Counted from the stretch's first letter, positions 1-8,756 are shown. The stretch: DNA of 64,000 nucleotides from Thermodesulfobacterium sp. TA1 (GCF_008630935.1 NZ_CP043908.1:620001-684000); one strand, 5' to 3'. The notes: generated by a model not told the origin, from the letters alone. Numbers and translations: made by a program.

Positions 1-1410
1 AAAATTTATTTTAAGGAAGTTTTTGCTCATAAACTTCTTACTAAAGAAGATGAAGTTAGGATAGGAAAAACAATAGAAGAAAAAGAAAAGGAAATCTTAA
101 GTGAAATTTTTAACTACTATGCTACGGTTGCTAAATTTTTTCATTTGGTAGTTCAGTCAGAACGACATGGTAAAATGGGACTCCTCTTTAAAGACTATGA
201 GGAGTTGCAAAAACGAAAAGAAGAGTTTGAGAAATGGCTTCAAGCCCTTAAACAAAATTTAAGCGACATTTTAGAGATTTTCTATACCCAAGAAAATAGA
301 GAATTTTTGGTTGAAAAGACCATAGAACTTATTTATCAAGTAAGACCAAGTAAACTTCTCTTAGATGAACTTTGCTGTGAAATTCTAGAAACCTACGAAA
401 GAATTAACAACTTAAACCGATTAAAAAATAAACTGCAAAGCAAGTATTCCATCAAACCTATCACGATAGAGAGGCTTTTTTCAGTTAATGGGAAACAGAT
501 TAACTTTCCCCGTTTAGCCAAAAGGTTTTCTATAGAAAAAATAGACTTAGAAAAACTGATTAAAGAAGTAAATGAATATAGGAAATTTATTAAACACTTT
601 GATGAATTTTTTGGAGAACCTTTAGAAAAGGTATATCAAAGCGGAGAAAAGATTGTAAAAGCCTTTCAAGTCATAAAGTCTTGTAAAGAAGAATTAGTAA
701 AATCTAATTTAAGACTTATCATTTCTATAGCTCGTAAATACTCTCCTAAGGGTATGTTTCTTTCTGACTTGATACAAGAAGGTAACATAGGTCTTCTTAA
801 AGCCATAGAAAAGTTTGATTACCGAAAAGGTTTTAAATTTAGCACCTATGCTACTTGGTGGATAAGACAGTCGATTACCCGATATTTAGCAGAAAATACA
901 AGGACTATAAGGGTCCCCCTTCATATAATAGAGACTATCTATAAAATAAGTAAAATTATTTCAAACAAATTTTATCAAGAATATGGAAGAGACCCAACTT
1001 TAGAAGAACTTTCAAAAGAAACCGGACTTTCTATAGAAAAATTGAACTACATTTTTAAAATCATGAAACAACCCATTTCTCTTGAAACCAACGTTGGAGA
1101 GGAGGAAGACTCTACTTTAAGAGATTTTATAGAAGACCATAAGGCTATTAAACCTGATGAAATTGCTTTTAATCAAGACTTGTCAGAAAAAATAAGAGAA
1201 TTACTTAAAGGTTTGTCTCCAAGAGAGGAAAAAATTATAAGGCTTAGGTTTGGAATAGGAGAAAGAGAATCTTATACCTTAGAAGAAGTAGGTAATAAAT
1301 TTGGAGTTACTAAAGAAAGGATAAGGCAGATAGAAAACATCGCTTTAAGAAAACTAAAATATCCACAGAGGATAAAACTTTTAAAAAATTTTCTTATCTA
1401 TGGCTCTTAG
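1..1410 (+). CDS. rpoD: RNA polymerase sigma factor, sigma-70 (RpoD/SigA type), 5'-truncated by window edge
   Basis: The frame is open from base 1, so the gene begins before the window; an internal TTG at 145 is not its real start. The first residues (YFKEVFAHKLLTKEDEV, then a Glu/Lys-rich helix) look like sigma region 1.2. Region 2.1-2.4 follows around base 690-930 (SNLRLIISIARKY, DLIQEGNIGLLKAIEKFDYR, FSTYATWWIRQSI, RTIRVPLH), matching primary sigma factors closely and including the -10 recognition helix. Region 3 follows, and region 4 lies at the C-terminus (LSPREEKIIRLRFG, TLEEVGNKFGVTKERIRQIE), the -35 recognition helix-turn-helix. Group 1 versus a close group 2 paralogue cannot be settled without the N-terminus. 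The next gene starts 3 bases after the stop. Confidence 0.93.
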   Translation, partial: KIYFKEVFAHKLLTKEDEVRIGKTIEEKEKEILSEIFNYYATVAKFFHLVVQSERHGKMGLLFKDYEELQKRKEEFEKWLQALKQNLSDILEIFYTQENREFLVEKTIELIYQVRPSKLLLDELCCEILETYERINNLNRLKNKLQSKYSIKPITIERLFSVNGKQINFPRLAKRFSIEKIDLEKLIKEVNEYRKFIKHFDEFFGEPLEKVYQSGEKIVKAFQVIKSCKEELVKSNLRLIISIARKYSPKGMFLSDLIQEGNIGLLKAIEKFDYRKGFKFSTYATWWIRQSITRYLAENTRTIRVPLHIIETIYKISKIISNKFYQEYGRDPTLEELSKETGLSIEKLNYIFKIMKQPISLETNVGEEEDSTLRDFIEDHKAIKPDEIAFNQDLSEKIRELLKGLSPREEKIIRLRFGIGERESYTLEEVGNKFGVTKERIRQIENIALRKLKYPQRIKLLKNFLIYGS

Positions 1411-1413
1411 TTT

Positions 1414-2388
1414 ATGGATGTTGAAAAAAAGATTCTATCAGTTATCCAAAAGGATTTTCCCTTAGAGCGTAGGCCTTTTTTAAGGTTGGCTGAAAAGGTC
1501 GGATTAGACGAAGAGTTTTTTTTAGAAAAGATTAGGGAATTACAGAAAAAGAATATAATAAGGCAGGTTTCCGCGGTATTTAACCCTTCTTTTTTTGGAC
1601 ATAAATCTGGACTTTTTGCCGTAAAAGCCAAAGAAAAAGATCTTTTTCAAACGATAGAGATTATAAACAGTCATAACGGAGTAAGCCATAACTATCTTAG
1701 GGACCATGCCTATAACCTTTGGTTTATTTTGGTAGTCCCTCCCGGAAAGGACCTTTTAGCAGAAGCAGAAGCCCTTTGCAAGACCTGTCAAGTCAAAGAA
1801 TACCTTTTTTTACCTGCGTTAAAGGTTTTTAAGATTTCTACGGTTGTATGGATAGAGCCTTATGAAAACGAAAAAAACGATGTTTTTGAAAACCAACATC
1901 AAAAAGAAAGTAAATTTTCAGAAAGGGATGTTATTTTTGTTAAACATCTTCAAGAGCCTCTTCCACTGATAAAAGAGCCGTTTAAGATTATAGCTGAAAA
2001 ACTGGGAGTTAAGGAAGATGATATTTTTTCTTGGATGATTAACATGCAAAATCAAGGAGGACTAAGAAGATTTGGAGCTTTGGTTAAACATGACCGTTTA
2101 GGGTATAAAACCAACGTTATGGTAGCTTGGAAGGTACCTGAAGAAAAAATCGAAAGTTTTGTTAAGGAAGTAAATCGTAAAACCTTTATTACTCATTGTT
2201 ACGAAAGAAAAACCTATCCCTTTTGGGAGTACAACCTTTATACCATGTGTCATTTTAAAAATGAAGAAGAGAAAAATTGGATAAAAGAGCTTGCCCAAAG
2301 GTTAAAGATTAACGACTATCTCATGCTCAACACCTTAAAAGAGTTAAAAAAAGTTAGGCTAAAGCTTTTTTACGACCGTGTTCTTTAA
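1414..2388 (+). CDS. ahbAB: fused siroheme decarboxylase (AhbA-AhbB / NirDL-type)
   Basis: 324 residues with two AsnC/Lrp-like halves. The N-terminal half carries GVSHNYLRDHAYNLWFIL near residues 90-108; the C-terminal half carries RRFGALVKH and HCYERKTYPFWEYNLYTM near residues 220-275. These are signatures of siroheme decarboxylases, which remove two acetate side chains from siroheme to give 12,18-didecarboxysiroheme in the alternative haem route of sulfate reducers and archaea (AhbA/AhbB) or in haem d1 synthesis (NirDL). In Desulfovibrio the two subunits are separate genes; here they are one chain. No other ahb or nir gene is nearby, so haem b rather than haem d1 is an inference from the likely lifestyle. 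It follows the sigma factor by 3 bases, with no clear ribosome site, and is probably co-transcribed. Confidence 0.85.
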   Translation: MDVEKKILSVIQKDFPLERRPFLRLAEKVGLDEEFFLEKIRELQKKNIIRQVSAVFNPSFFGHKSGLFAVKAKEKDLFQTIEIINSHNGVSHNYLRDHAYNLWFILVVPPGKDLLAEAEALCKTCQVKEYLFLPALKVFKISTVVWIEPYENEKNDVFENQHQKESKFSERDVIFVKHLQEPLPLIKEPFKIIAEKLGVKEDDIFSWMINMQNQGGLRRFGALVKHDRLGYKTNVMVAWKVPEEKIESFVKEVNRKTFITHCYERKTYPFWEYNLYTMCHFKNEEEKNWIKELAQRLKINDYLMLNTLKELKKVRLKLFYDRVL

Positions 2389-2458
2389 GGTCTAATAAAA
2401 TAAGACCAAATATATCTTATACTGATGAAAAATACCAAGGTGGTTATGATAAACCTTA

Positions 2459-3283
2459 TTAGTCTTTGAGGCATTTTTTTTGGGCTTTAGCCCCAAGATA
2501 AAGCCCGACCGCTCCACCTAACCCAAGGAGTGCTCCAAGTACCCAGTCTGGACCATTACCCCCTAAGGTAAACACTATAACCCCTACCACTGAGGTTAGA
2601 CAAGTACCAAAAAGGGTGGCTCCAGCAAACACATAAGGAGGAAGATGAAAAAAACCAAGCAAAATGGGGGCCATTAAAGCTCCTCCCCCTATACCATAGA
2701 TACCCCCGATAATTCCTATAAAAAAGGCAGTTATAGAAATGGTTACAGAGTTTGCTTTATAGTTTTTTTGAGCATAGATAAACTCTAAGGTTTTCCAGTT
2801 AAACTTAAGAAGTTTTGGCGGTTCTGGAGAAAAAGAGGCATCTTTTTTCGGCGGAAAGATAAGGTCATAGAGAAGTTTTAAGCTTATAAACAAAAGCACT
2901 CCTCCTACCAAGAGCTTAAACCTGTGTAACTCTTGAAAATAGCCTATTCTTAGAAAATATCCTATAATAACCCCAGGGAAGGTACCCAAGGTAATTATTA
3001 AGGTTAAAGGATAAAAAAAGCGCTTTTCTTTCCAATAACGATAAACCCCAAAAGGGATGGCAAACACGTTGAAAAGATGGTTGGTGGCACTAACCGCAGG
3101 GGTAGTAAACTTAAGAAAGCTTACTTGAAAAGGCAAAAGTAAAAAGGCACCGCTTATTCCCCCAGCCGCACAAATGAAAGCAGTTGCAAAGGCTACTACC
3201 AGAGGTACTAAAACCGAAGTAGTAACTCCTGAGGTCTTAAAGGTAACTACCAAAGGTAAAGAGGTTAATAAACCTTCTAACAT
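2459..3283 (-). CDS. TauE/SafE (YfcA)-family membrane permease
   Basis: 274 residues, almost entirely hydrophobic, with about eight membrane segments in two similar halves. The first half has GGISGAFLLLPFQ and the second GGIYGIGGGALMAPILLGF, the repeated Gly-rich motif of the TauE/SafE/YfcA family. Family members export or import sulfur-containing anions such as sulfite, sulfoacetate or thiosulfate across the inner membrane; the substrate here is not deducible. A short cytoplasmic stretch around residues 125-165 (KKDASFSPEPPKLLKF) links the halves. It is convergent with the siroheme decarboxylase gene and lies 21 bases downstream of the peptidase gene's stop on the same strand, so the two minus-strand genes may share a transcript. 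Confidence 0.85.
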   Translation of the reverse strand: MLEGLLTSLPLVVTFKTSGVTTSVLVPLVVAFATAFICAAGGISGAFLLLPFQVSFLKFTTPAVSATNHLFNVFAIPFGVYRYWKEKRFFYPLTLIITLGTFPGVIIGYFLRIGYFQELHRFKLLVGGVLLFISLKLLYDLIFPPKKDASFSPEPPKLLKFNWKTLEFIYAQKNYKANSVTISITAFFIGIIGGIYGIGGGALMAPILLGFFHLPPYVFAGATLFGTCLTSVVGVIVFTLGGNGPDWVLGALLGLGGAVGLYLGAKAQKKCLKD

Positions 3284-3304
3284 TTGTCTACCTTTGAGAT
3301 TTTT

Positions 3305-4594
3305 TCAATATCTTAGTCTATTATACCTCACCTTGCAGTCGTTATACCAAGAGGCCTCTTTAGGACCTAACTCTAAGGCTTTTTGATAGTTTTGTAAAGC
3401 TAAGCTGAGCTGATTTTTAGCTTCGTAGACCCTACCTTTATAGTAGTAGGAAATACCGTGAAAAGGAATAAGCTGAGAGGCTTTTTCAAAATAAGAAAGG
3501 GCGATGTCTACTTCCCCTGTTTTAAAACAGGCTATTCCTGCAAGGAGTTGAGCAGAAAAAAAGTTTGGGTCTAAAACTACAGCCCTTATAGCATAAGCCT
3601 TTGCATTATTAAAGTCTTTTTGTTCTAACTTAATAGAAGCTAAGTAGACTAAAGCTAAGTTGTTTTTTGGATATAACTTTAAGGCTTCTAAGAAGTGAGT
3701 TTCTGCAGCTTGAAAATTTTTCTTTTTATATTCAGCCTTGCCTTTGACTACTTGTTTGTATGAAGGTTGATTAGCTACCAAAAGATTTTTAATTTTTTGA
3801 AAGGTTTCGGTATCATAAATAAAAGTCCCAGAAGGTTTGAAGGTTTTGATGTATTCTTTAGCTTCTCTAATCCTGGTTTCAGGTAAAGGGTGAGTAGAAA
3901 GCCATTCAGGTGGTCTTTCTTTTTCCATTGCTTTAAACTTTTCAAAGACCTCTATCATTCCCTGTGGAGAATAACCAGCTTGATAGGTAAAAAGAAACCC
4001 ATAACGGTCTGCTTCTCTTTCTTGGTCTCTGCTAAACTTAAGCTGAAGCAGAGAGGCAGAAACAGCCCCTAACTGTAATAAAGCCTCTCCTGTAAGACTT
4101 TCTGGGGCTAAAAGACTACCTATCTGTAAAAGAAGGTTAAGGGCAAGCTGTTTTTCTAACATTTTTACATGATGTTTAGCGTTTATATGCCCTATTTCAT
4201 GCCCAATAACCCCTGCTAACTGACTCTCCTTGTCTAAGTTTAGAAGAAGCCCTCGGGTGATGACAACCGGACCCCCTGGTAAGGCAAAAGCATTGACTAT
4301 GTCAGAGTTAACTACATAAAATGTATAAGGTACCTTCCTTTCAGAAAACTTAGCAAGCTTGTTCCCTATCTTTGAAATATAATCTTGAACCTCTTTTTCA
4401 GGATAGAGTCCGTCGTATTCATCTATAGCAGCATAAACATATATCTTTCCCAGTTCTATCTCTTTTTCTTCAGGAATAAGGTTCAAAATAGGACCTTTGG
4501 AGTTTGCACAACTTGAAAGATAAAATATCAAAAAAATAAAATAAAAAGTATAGAAAAATCTTTTTAAAAACAAGTTTTTCCTCCTTTTAAACAA
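3305..4594 (-). CDS. M48-family periplasmic metalloprotease lipoprotein with TPR repeats (BepA-like)
   Basis: 429 residues. The N-terminus is a lipoprotein signal (Arg/Lys start, hydrophobic core, lipobox LSSC at about residues 26-29). The zinc site HEIGHINAKHH lies near residue 130, with the third ligand region DQEREADRYG further on, as in M48 peptidases. The C-terminal third holds three to four tetratricopeptide repeats (for example KAEYKKKNFQAAETHFLEAL, and later ALQNYQKALELGPKEASWY). This layout matches BepA/YfgC, which degrades or rescues stalled outer-membrane proteins and LptD. A lipid anchor, rather than BepA's cleaved signal, is a variation. The 287-base gap upstream separates it from the divergent speD. 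Confidence 0.88.
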   Translation of the reverse strand: MFKRRKNLFLKRFFYTFYFIFLIFYLSSCANSKGPILNLIPEEKEIELGKIYVYAAIDEYDGLYPEKEVQDYISKIGNKLAKFSERKVPYTFYVVNSDIVNAFALPGGPVVITRGLLLNLDKESQLAGVIGHEIGHINAKHHVKMLEKQLALNLLLQIGSLLAPESLTGEALLQLGAVSASLLQLKFSRDQEREADRYGFLFTYQAGYSPQGMIEVFEKFKAMEKERPPEWLSTHPLPETRIREAKEYIKTFKPSGTFIYDTETFQKIKNLLVANQPSYKQVVKGKAEYKKKNFQAAETHFLEALKLYPKNNLALVYLASIKLEQKDFNNAKAYAIRAVVLDPNFFSAQLLAGIACFKTGEVDIALSYFEKASQLIPFHGISYYYKGRVYEAKNQLSLALQNYQKALELGPKEASWYNDCKVRYNRLRY

Positions 4595-4805
4595 GGAACT
4601 TGGTATTAAAATATTAGTTCCTTTATTTTTTTTGGACTAAAATTTTAAATTTATTAATAAATAATTATATAATCGGTGTTTAACAAGTCAATTTTAAATT
4701 CGGTTAAAAAAACAAAAAATTTTATAAAAAAATAAAGGTTTTTTGGTTATTAACAAGGCTATTACTAAATAATCAAAATTTTTGCAAAAATTTTCTGGAA
4801 AAATC

Positions 4806-4837
4806 TTGACAAAAAATTTTTATGATATATTTTAAAA
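4806..4837 (+). promoter_or_regulatory. extended -10 promoter of speD
   Basis: TTGACA at 4806-4811 is followed by TGATATATT (extended -10 TGn plus TATATT at 4826-4831). The spacer between TTGACA and TATATT is only 14 bases, so the TG-extended -10 may do most of the work. The 15-mer TGATATATTTTAAAA (4823-4837) recurs exactly at 20987-21001 before the DsrE-like gene. The start codon of speD lies 44 bases downstream behind a strong ribosome site (AGGGGGGA). Confidence 0.5.
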
Positions 4838-4881
4838 GCCGTCCTAAGGTTTTTAATTTCATGGTTTAGGGGGGACTAAAG

Positions 4882-5328
4882 ATGAAAAACACAGAAAAGT
4901 TTGAGTATGGTTTTGGTCAACACTTGGTAATAGATGGTTATGGGGCTAATCGAGAAAAATTGATGGATTTAGATTTTATATATAATTTTTTAAGCAAATA
5001 TCCAGAAGAAATAGAGATGACTAAAATCATGCCCCCTTATGTTTTTAAATATTATGCTCCTGTGCCTGAGGATTGGGGAATTTCTGGTTTTGTTATTATT
5101 GCGGAAAGCCATATAAGCATCCATACCTTTCCAGAAAAGCTTTACCTTAGTATAGACGTTTTTTCTTGCAAGCCCTTTGATGCTGACAAGGTGATTACCG
5201 ATGTAACCCAAATTTTTGAAATCCAGAAAAGCGAAATCAAGTTCTTTGATAGAGGGCTTGAATTTCCTCGTTCTATCAGGGCGGTGGAAAAATTTATTAG
5301 AATGGAAAGAAAGGACCTTATCTTATAA
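4882..5328 (+). CDS. speD: S-adenosylmethionine decarboxylase proenzyme (prokaryotic class)
   Basis: 148 residues. It contains AESHISIHTFPE at about residues 73-84, the signature in which the chain cuts itself before the serine to make the pyruvoyl cofactor. The C-terminal FFDRGLEFPRSIRAVEKF also fits family members. The enzyme decarboxylates S-adenosylmethionine to provide the aminopropyl donor for spermidine and its longer relatives. The family is usually about 120-140 residues, so this one is slightly long at the N-terminus; the ATG at 4882 is fixed by a strong Shine-Dalgarno. An agmatinase-like gene follows after 22 bases, so both belong to polyamine synthesis. No aminopropyltransferase (speE) or arginine decarboxylase is visible here. 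Confidence 0.92.
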   Translation: MKNTEKFEYGFGQHLVIDGYGANREKLMDLDFIYNFLSKYPEEIEMTKIMPPYVFKYYAPVPEDWGISGFVIIAESHISIHTFPEKLYLSIDVFSCKPFDADKVITDVTQIFEIQKSEIKFFDRGLEFPRSIRAVEKFIRMERKDLIL

Positions 5329-5350
5329 TTAGCCTGTGTTATAGCTTAGT

Positions 5351-6217
5351 ATGAAAATTTCATTTTTAGGGCTACCTGACCATCCTCAAGCTAAGGTAGC
5401 CCTTATCCCTGCTCCTTTTGAATACTCTACTTCTTGGAAAAAAGGCACCAAAGAGGCCCCTTTAGAGATTCTTAAAGTAAGTCCTAATATGGAGTTTTTT
5501 GACGAAGAATATTTTTTAGACCCATCAGAAAAGCTTGGTTTTTTTACCTATTCAGTAGAGGAACTTTCTTTTGACCCAGAGGAAGCGCTAAAGGAGATAG
5601 CCCAAAAAGTAGAAGAAAGTCTAAGTGTAGGTAGGTTTCCCTTGGTTATCGGTGGGGAGCATACGGTAACTTTAGGAAGTATCAGGGTTTTAAAAGAGGC
5701 TTTCCCAAGGTTAAAGGTGGTTCATCTTGACGCTCACTTAGACCTTAGGTATCGATATAATCAAAGTTTGATCACCCATGCTACGGTTATGAGAAGGGTT
5801 TATGAACTTGGGGTGCCTATTTTGAGTGTGGGGATTAGGACTTTATGTGAAGAAGAGTATGAGTTTATCAAAAAAGAAAACTATCCGGTTATTTGGGCGA
5901 AAGACTTAAAGGCTGATTTTAAAGGTTGTTTAGAAAGGTTAAAGGAGTTTGTTAAAGGAGGGCCTTTTTTTCTAAGCTTTGATATGGATGTGTTTGACCC
6001 TTCGGTTGCACCTGGGGTTGGTACTCCTGAGCCAGGGGGTGTTAATTGGTGGGAGGTTTTAGATATTTTAAAGGTTCTGGTTAAACATCGATTGGTAGGT
6101 ATGGACTTGGTTGAGGTAAAACCAGATCCTGTTAACCCAAATACCGAATATGTAGCAGCTAAACTTATCTTTAAGGTAGCAGTCTATTTGGCTGCCAAAC
6201 ATGAAGGAATTTTATAG
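5351..6217 (+). CDS. speB: agmatinase / aminopropylagmatine ureohydrolase
   Basis: 288 residues, ureohydrolase family. The binuclear manganese ligands are all visible: GGEHTVTLG, HLDAHLDLR and SFDMDVFDPSVAPGVGTPEPGG. The enzyme removes urea from agmatine to give putrescine, or, in thermophiles such as Thermus, from N1-aminopropylagmatine to give spermidine. The position directly after speD fits either; the second route would explain why the decarboxylase and ureohydrolase are paired, but this is inference. Its last 17 bases overlap the next gene. Confidence 0.9.
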   Translation: MKISFLGLPDHPQAKVALIPAPFEYSTSWKKGTKEAPLEILKVSPNMEFFDEEYFLDPSEKLGFFTYSVEELSFDPEEALKEIAQKVEESLSVGRFPLVIGGEHTVTLGSIRVLKEAFPRLKVVHLDAHLDLRYRYNQSLITHATVMRRVYELGVPILSVGIRTLCEEEYEFIKKENYPVIWAKDLKADFKGCLERLKEFVKGGPFFLSFDMDVFDPSVAPGVGTPEPGGVNWWEVLDILKVLVKHRLVGMDLVEVKPDPVNPNTEYVAAKLIFKVAVYLAAKHEGIL

Positions 6218-6794
6218 CAAGTATGCTAACCTGCTTTTTGAAGTAGCCTTTCTTAAAAGGATAGAAAGGACAGGTTATCCCTATCTTGGCACAGGCCGTG
6301 AAAATGTAGCCTCTCATTCCTTTGGGGTGGTGTTTATTGCTTGGATTCTCTCCTCGCTTTCAGAAGAAAAGGTAGATAAGGAAAAACTTTTTAAGATGGC
6401 TTTGCTTCACGACCTTCCTGAAACAAGGACCGGAGACTTTAATGCCTTAAACAAACTTTACAACCGGACCGATGAAAAAAAAGCCCTTGAAGACGCTTTT
6501 GAAGGCATGTCTTTAAGCCAAGAGGTACTTTCTCTTTGGCAAGAATATAGGGCCTTGAAGTCTTTAGAAGCAAAATTGGTTCACGATGCAGATGTAATAG
6601 ACCTTATCATCCAGCTTAAAGAACAAAAAGACCTAAACAACCCTTATGCCCAGAAGTGGATCGATTATGCTAAACCCAGGTTGATTACTGAGGTAGCTAA
6701 AAAATTGGTTGAGGCTATCTTAGAGACCGATTGGTGTAGTTGGTGGTATGATTTTTTGATAGAAAAAAATGGAAACCATCTCAAAAATCACTAA
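6201..6794 (+). CDS. HD-domain phosphohydrolase (YfbR/HDDC2-like)
   Basis: 197 residues, HD superfamily. The metal-binding positions are visible: the His of ASHSFGVV (about residue 37), the HD pair in ALLHDLPET (about residues 68-69) and the downstream Asp in KLVHDADVIDLI. This pattern is that of the YfbR/HDDC2 group, 5'-deoxynucleotidases acting on deoxynucleoside monophosphates. Substrate assignment is by family only. The ATG at 6201 lies inside the end of speB (17-base overlap) and the 3' end overlaps the next gene by 26 bases, so it is translationally embedded in an operon. Confidence 0.8.
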   Translation: MKEFYSKYANLLFEVAFLKRIERTGYPYLGTGRENVASHSFGVVFIAWILSSLSEEKVDKEKLFKMALLHDLPETRTGDFNALNKLYNRTDEKKALEDAFEGMSLSQEVLSLWQEYRALKSLEAKLVHDADVIDLIIQLKEQKDLNNPYAQKWIDYAKPRLITEVAKKLVEAILETDWCSWWYDFLIEKNGNHLKNH

Positions 6795-7830
6795 AGCTAA
6801 CCTTTGTACCCGTTGTGGTAAGTGTGTTCCTTACTGTCCAACCTATAAAGTTTTTAAGTCTGAAGTCTATTCTCCCAGAGGAAGGCTCTTTCTTTTTCAG
6901 CACAAGATGTCACATCAATCTTTCGAAACCTGTCTTTTTTGCGGTAGGTGTGAAAGGGTTTGTCCTAATAAGGTGGGTTTTGTAGACTCAGGGCTTGAGT
7001 TTATCAAAAACAAAAAAGAGAATATTATTTTAAAAGAACTCTTAGAACAAGTAGGAGAGCACCCTCTTCAAACACTTGCTAAGTTCAGGTTTTTAGGAAG
7101 ATTTAGCAAGGTTTTACCTGAAAAAAAGGGTCAAACTAAGCAGTCAAGTTTACAATTTTTAGATAAAAAGCCTGATTTGTTGATTTATCTTTCTTGCGAC
7201 CTAAAACATCTTTATCCTCAGGCTTTGGACAAATTTTTAGGGATTTTAAAGAAAAAAGGTATAAATCCTTGGGTAGTTGAAGGGTCTCAATGCTGTGGAG
7301 CTCATTTTTTAAGTTTAGGCCTTCCTTCCTTAGTAAAAGAGCAGGGGATAAAAAATCTAAAAATTTTACAGGAGTTTATGGCTCCTGTAGTATTTTTTTG
7401 TGCTACCTGTTTTTGGATGTTTAAAAGGGTTTATCCTAAGTTTTTTGAGGGTAGTTCTTATGAAAGAGATTTTTTGAATTTAGCTGAAAGGAGTATTTCT
7501 GCTTATAAAGCTTTAGAACTTTGGGCAGAAGATGAGCTTAAGGTTTTATCAGAGAAGGCTGAAGACAGCACTTTACTTTTTCATCTTCCTTGCCACTTGA
7601 CAGAAGAGTTTTCTTTGGTAAAAAATAAAATAAAGACAATTGAATTTTGTTGTGGCTCTCCAAAAATTTCTCTTTATTGGGAAGGTTTTTCTGAAAAATA
7701 TAAGAGTTTTTGGGTTCAAAATCTGACCAAAGTAAAGGTGCTTGCTACCTTTTGTGCTGGTTGTTTCCTTAACTTTAATATGTTTATAAGACGACCTCCC
7801 CAAATAAAACATTGGTTAGAGCTTTTATGA
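6769..7830 (+). CDS. GlcF-like (Fe-S)-binding oxidoreductase subunit with two CCG domains
   Basis: 353 residues. The N-terminus has two ferredoxin-type cluster motifs, CTRCGKCVPYCP and CLFCGRCERVCP, enough for two [4Fe-4S] clusters. The rest has two cysteine-rich CCG-type modules (SQCCGAHF with CATCFWMF, and FCCGSPKI with CAGCFLNF). This order is that of GlcF, the Fe-S subunit of glycolate oxidase, and related lactate or heterodisulfide-type electron carriers. No GlcD/GlcE flavoprotein is adjacent, so the partner and substrate are unknown. Start and stop overlap the neighbours (26 bases upstream, ATGA downstream). Confidence 0.8.
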   Translation: METISKITKANLCTRCGKCVPYCPTYKVFKSEVYSPRGRLFLFQHKMSHQSFETCLFCGRCERVCPNKVGFVDSGLEFIKNKKENIILKELLEQVGEHPLQTLAKFRFLGRFSKVLPEKKGQTKQSSLQFLDKKPDLLIYLSCDLKHLYPQALDKFLGILKKKGINPWVVEGSQCCGAHFLSLGLPSLVKEQGIKNLKILQEFMAPVVFFCATCFWMFKRVYPKFFEGSSYERDFLNLAERSISAYKALELWAEDELKVLSEKAEDSTLLFHLPCHLTEEFSLVKNKIKTIEFCCGSPKISLYWEGFSEKYKSFWVQNLTKVKVLATFCAGCFLNFNMFIRRPPQIKHWLELL

Positions 7831-8756
7831 GGCCTTATCCTTCTTATCTTAAATTAATGGATAATGGGGAAATAGATAAAAGGATAGAAGCCCTCTATAC
7901 TAAGCTTGAATGTTGCGACCTTTGTCCTAATCGATGCGAGGTTAATCGGCTAAAAGGAGAACGAGGTTTTTGTAAGGTTTTAGACAGACCTATGGTTTCA
8001 AGCTATGGACCACATTTTGGAGAAGAGCGTCCATTAGTAGGAAAAAACGGTTCAGGGGCTATCTTTTTTACCTATTGTAATATGGCTTGTGTATATTGTC
8101 AAAACTGGGAAATAAGTCATTTGGGTGACGGAGACATTGCATGGGTAGATGATTTAGCTAAGATAATGCTTATTCTTCAAGCTTGGGGATGTCATAACAT
8201 AAACCTTGTTACTCCTACCCATCAGGTTCCTTTTATCGTAAAAGCTATAAAGTTGGCAGCAGAAAAAGGATTAAGACTTCCTATCGTTTATAACTGCGGA
8301 GGGTACGAATCGTTAGACACCTTAAAATTGTTAGAAGATATAGTAGATATCTATATGCCAGACATTAAATACATGAACGATGAGGTAGCCTTAAAACTTT
8401 CTAAGGTAAAAAACTATTCTTCGGTGGTTAAGACTGCAGTAAAGGAAATGTATAGACAGGTGGGTGATTTAGTGATAGAAGACGGAATAGCTAAAAGAGG
8501 ATTGATTGTGAGACATTTAGTTTTACCTCAAGATCTTTCTCAAACCGAAGAGGTAATCAAATTTATTGCAGAGGAGATTTCAAAAGACACCTATTTTAAT
8601 CTTATGGACCAGTATAGGCCTTGTGGAGATGCCTGGAAATATCCTCCTCTTGATAGAAAAATTACTCAAGAAGAATGGGAAAGAGCTTTAAGTTTAGCTA
8701 AAAAATATGGTCTTAAACGTCTTGATGACCGAAGGGCAAGGTTTTGGGATATATAA
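7827..8756 (+). CDS. radical SAM protein, PflX / pyruvate formate-lyase activase-like
   Basis: About 309 residues. The radical SAM motif is CNMACVYC (CxxxCxxC), near residue 85. Before it lies a cysteine-rich segment, CCDLCPNRCEVNRLKGERGFC, typical of the PflX / AmmeMemoRadiSam-type group rather than true PflA. Members cleave S-adenosylmethionine to start radical chemistry; the target of this subgroup is generally not known. I place the start at the ATG of the ATGA overlap with the previous stop (7827); an upstream TTG at 7812 is also in frame. The next gene starts in a TAATG overlap. Confidence 0.82.
   Translation: MRPYPSYLKLMDNGEIDKRIEALYTKLECCDLCPNRCEVNRLKGERGFCKVLDRPMVSSYGPHFGEERPLVGKNGSGAIFFTYCNMACVYCQNWEISHLGDGDIAWVDDLAKIMLILQAWGCHNINLVTPTHQVPFIVKAIKLAAEKGLRLPIVYNCGGYESLDTLKLLEDIVDIYMPDIKYMNDEVALKLSKVKNYSSVVKTAVKEMYRQVGDLVIEDGIAKRGLIVRHLVLPQDLSQTEEVIKFIAEEISKDTYFNLMDQYRPCGDAWKYPPLDRKITQEEWERALSLAKKYGLKRLDDRRARFWDI

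Noticed and set aside
145-1410. TTG at 145 as the start of the sigma factor
   Set aside because: The same frame is open to base 1 and codes for region 1.2-like sequence, so the gene is truncated by the window, not started at 145.
2389-2458. Terminator between the convergent ahbAB and TauE-like genes
   Set aside because: GGTCT/AGACC gives only a five-base stem with a long loop and no T-run.
7812-7826. TTG at 7812 as the start of the radical SAM gene
   Set aside because: The ATG at 7827 forms an ATGA overlap with the previous stop, the pattern used all along this operon.
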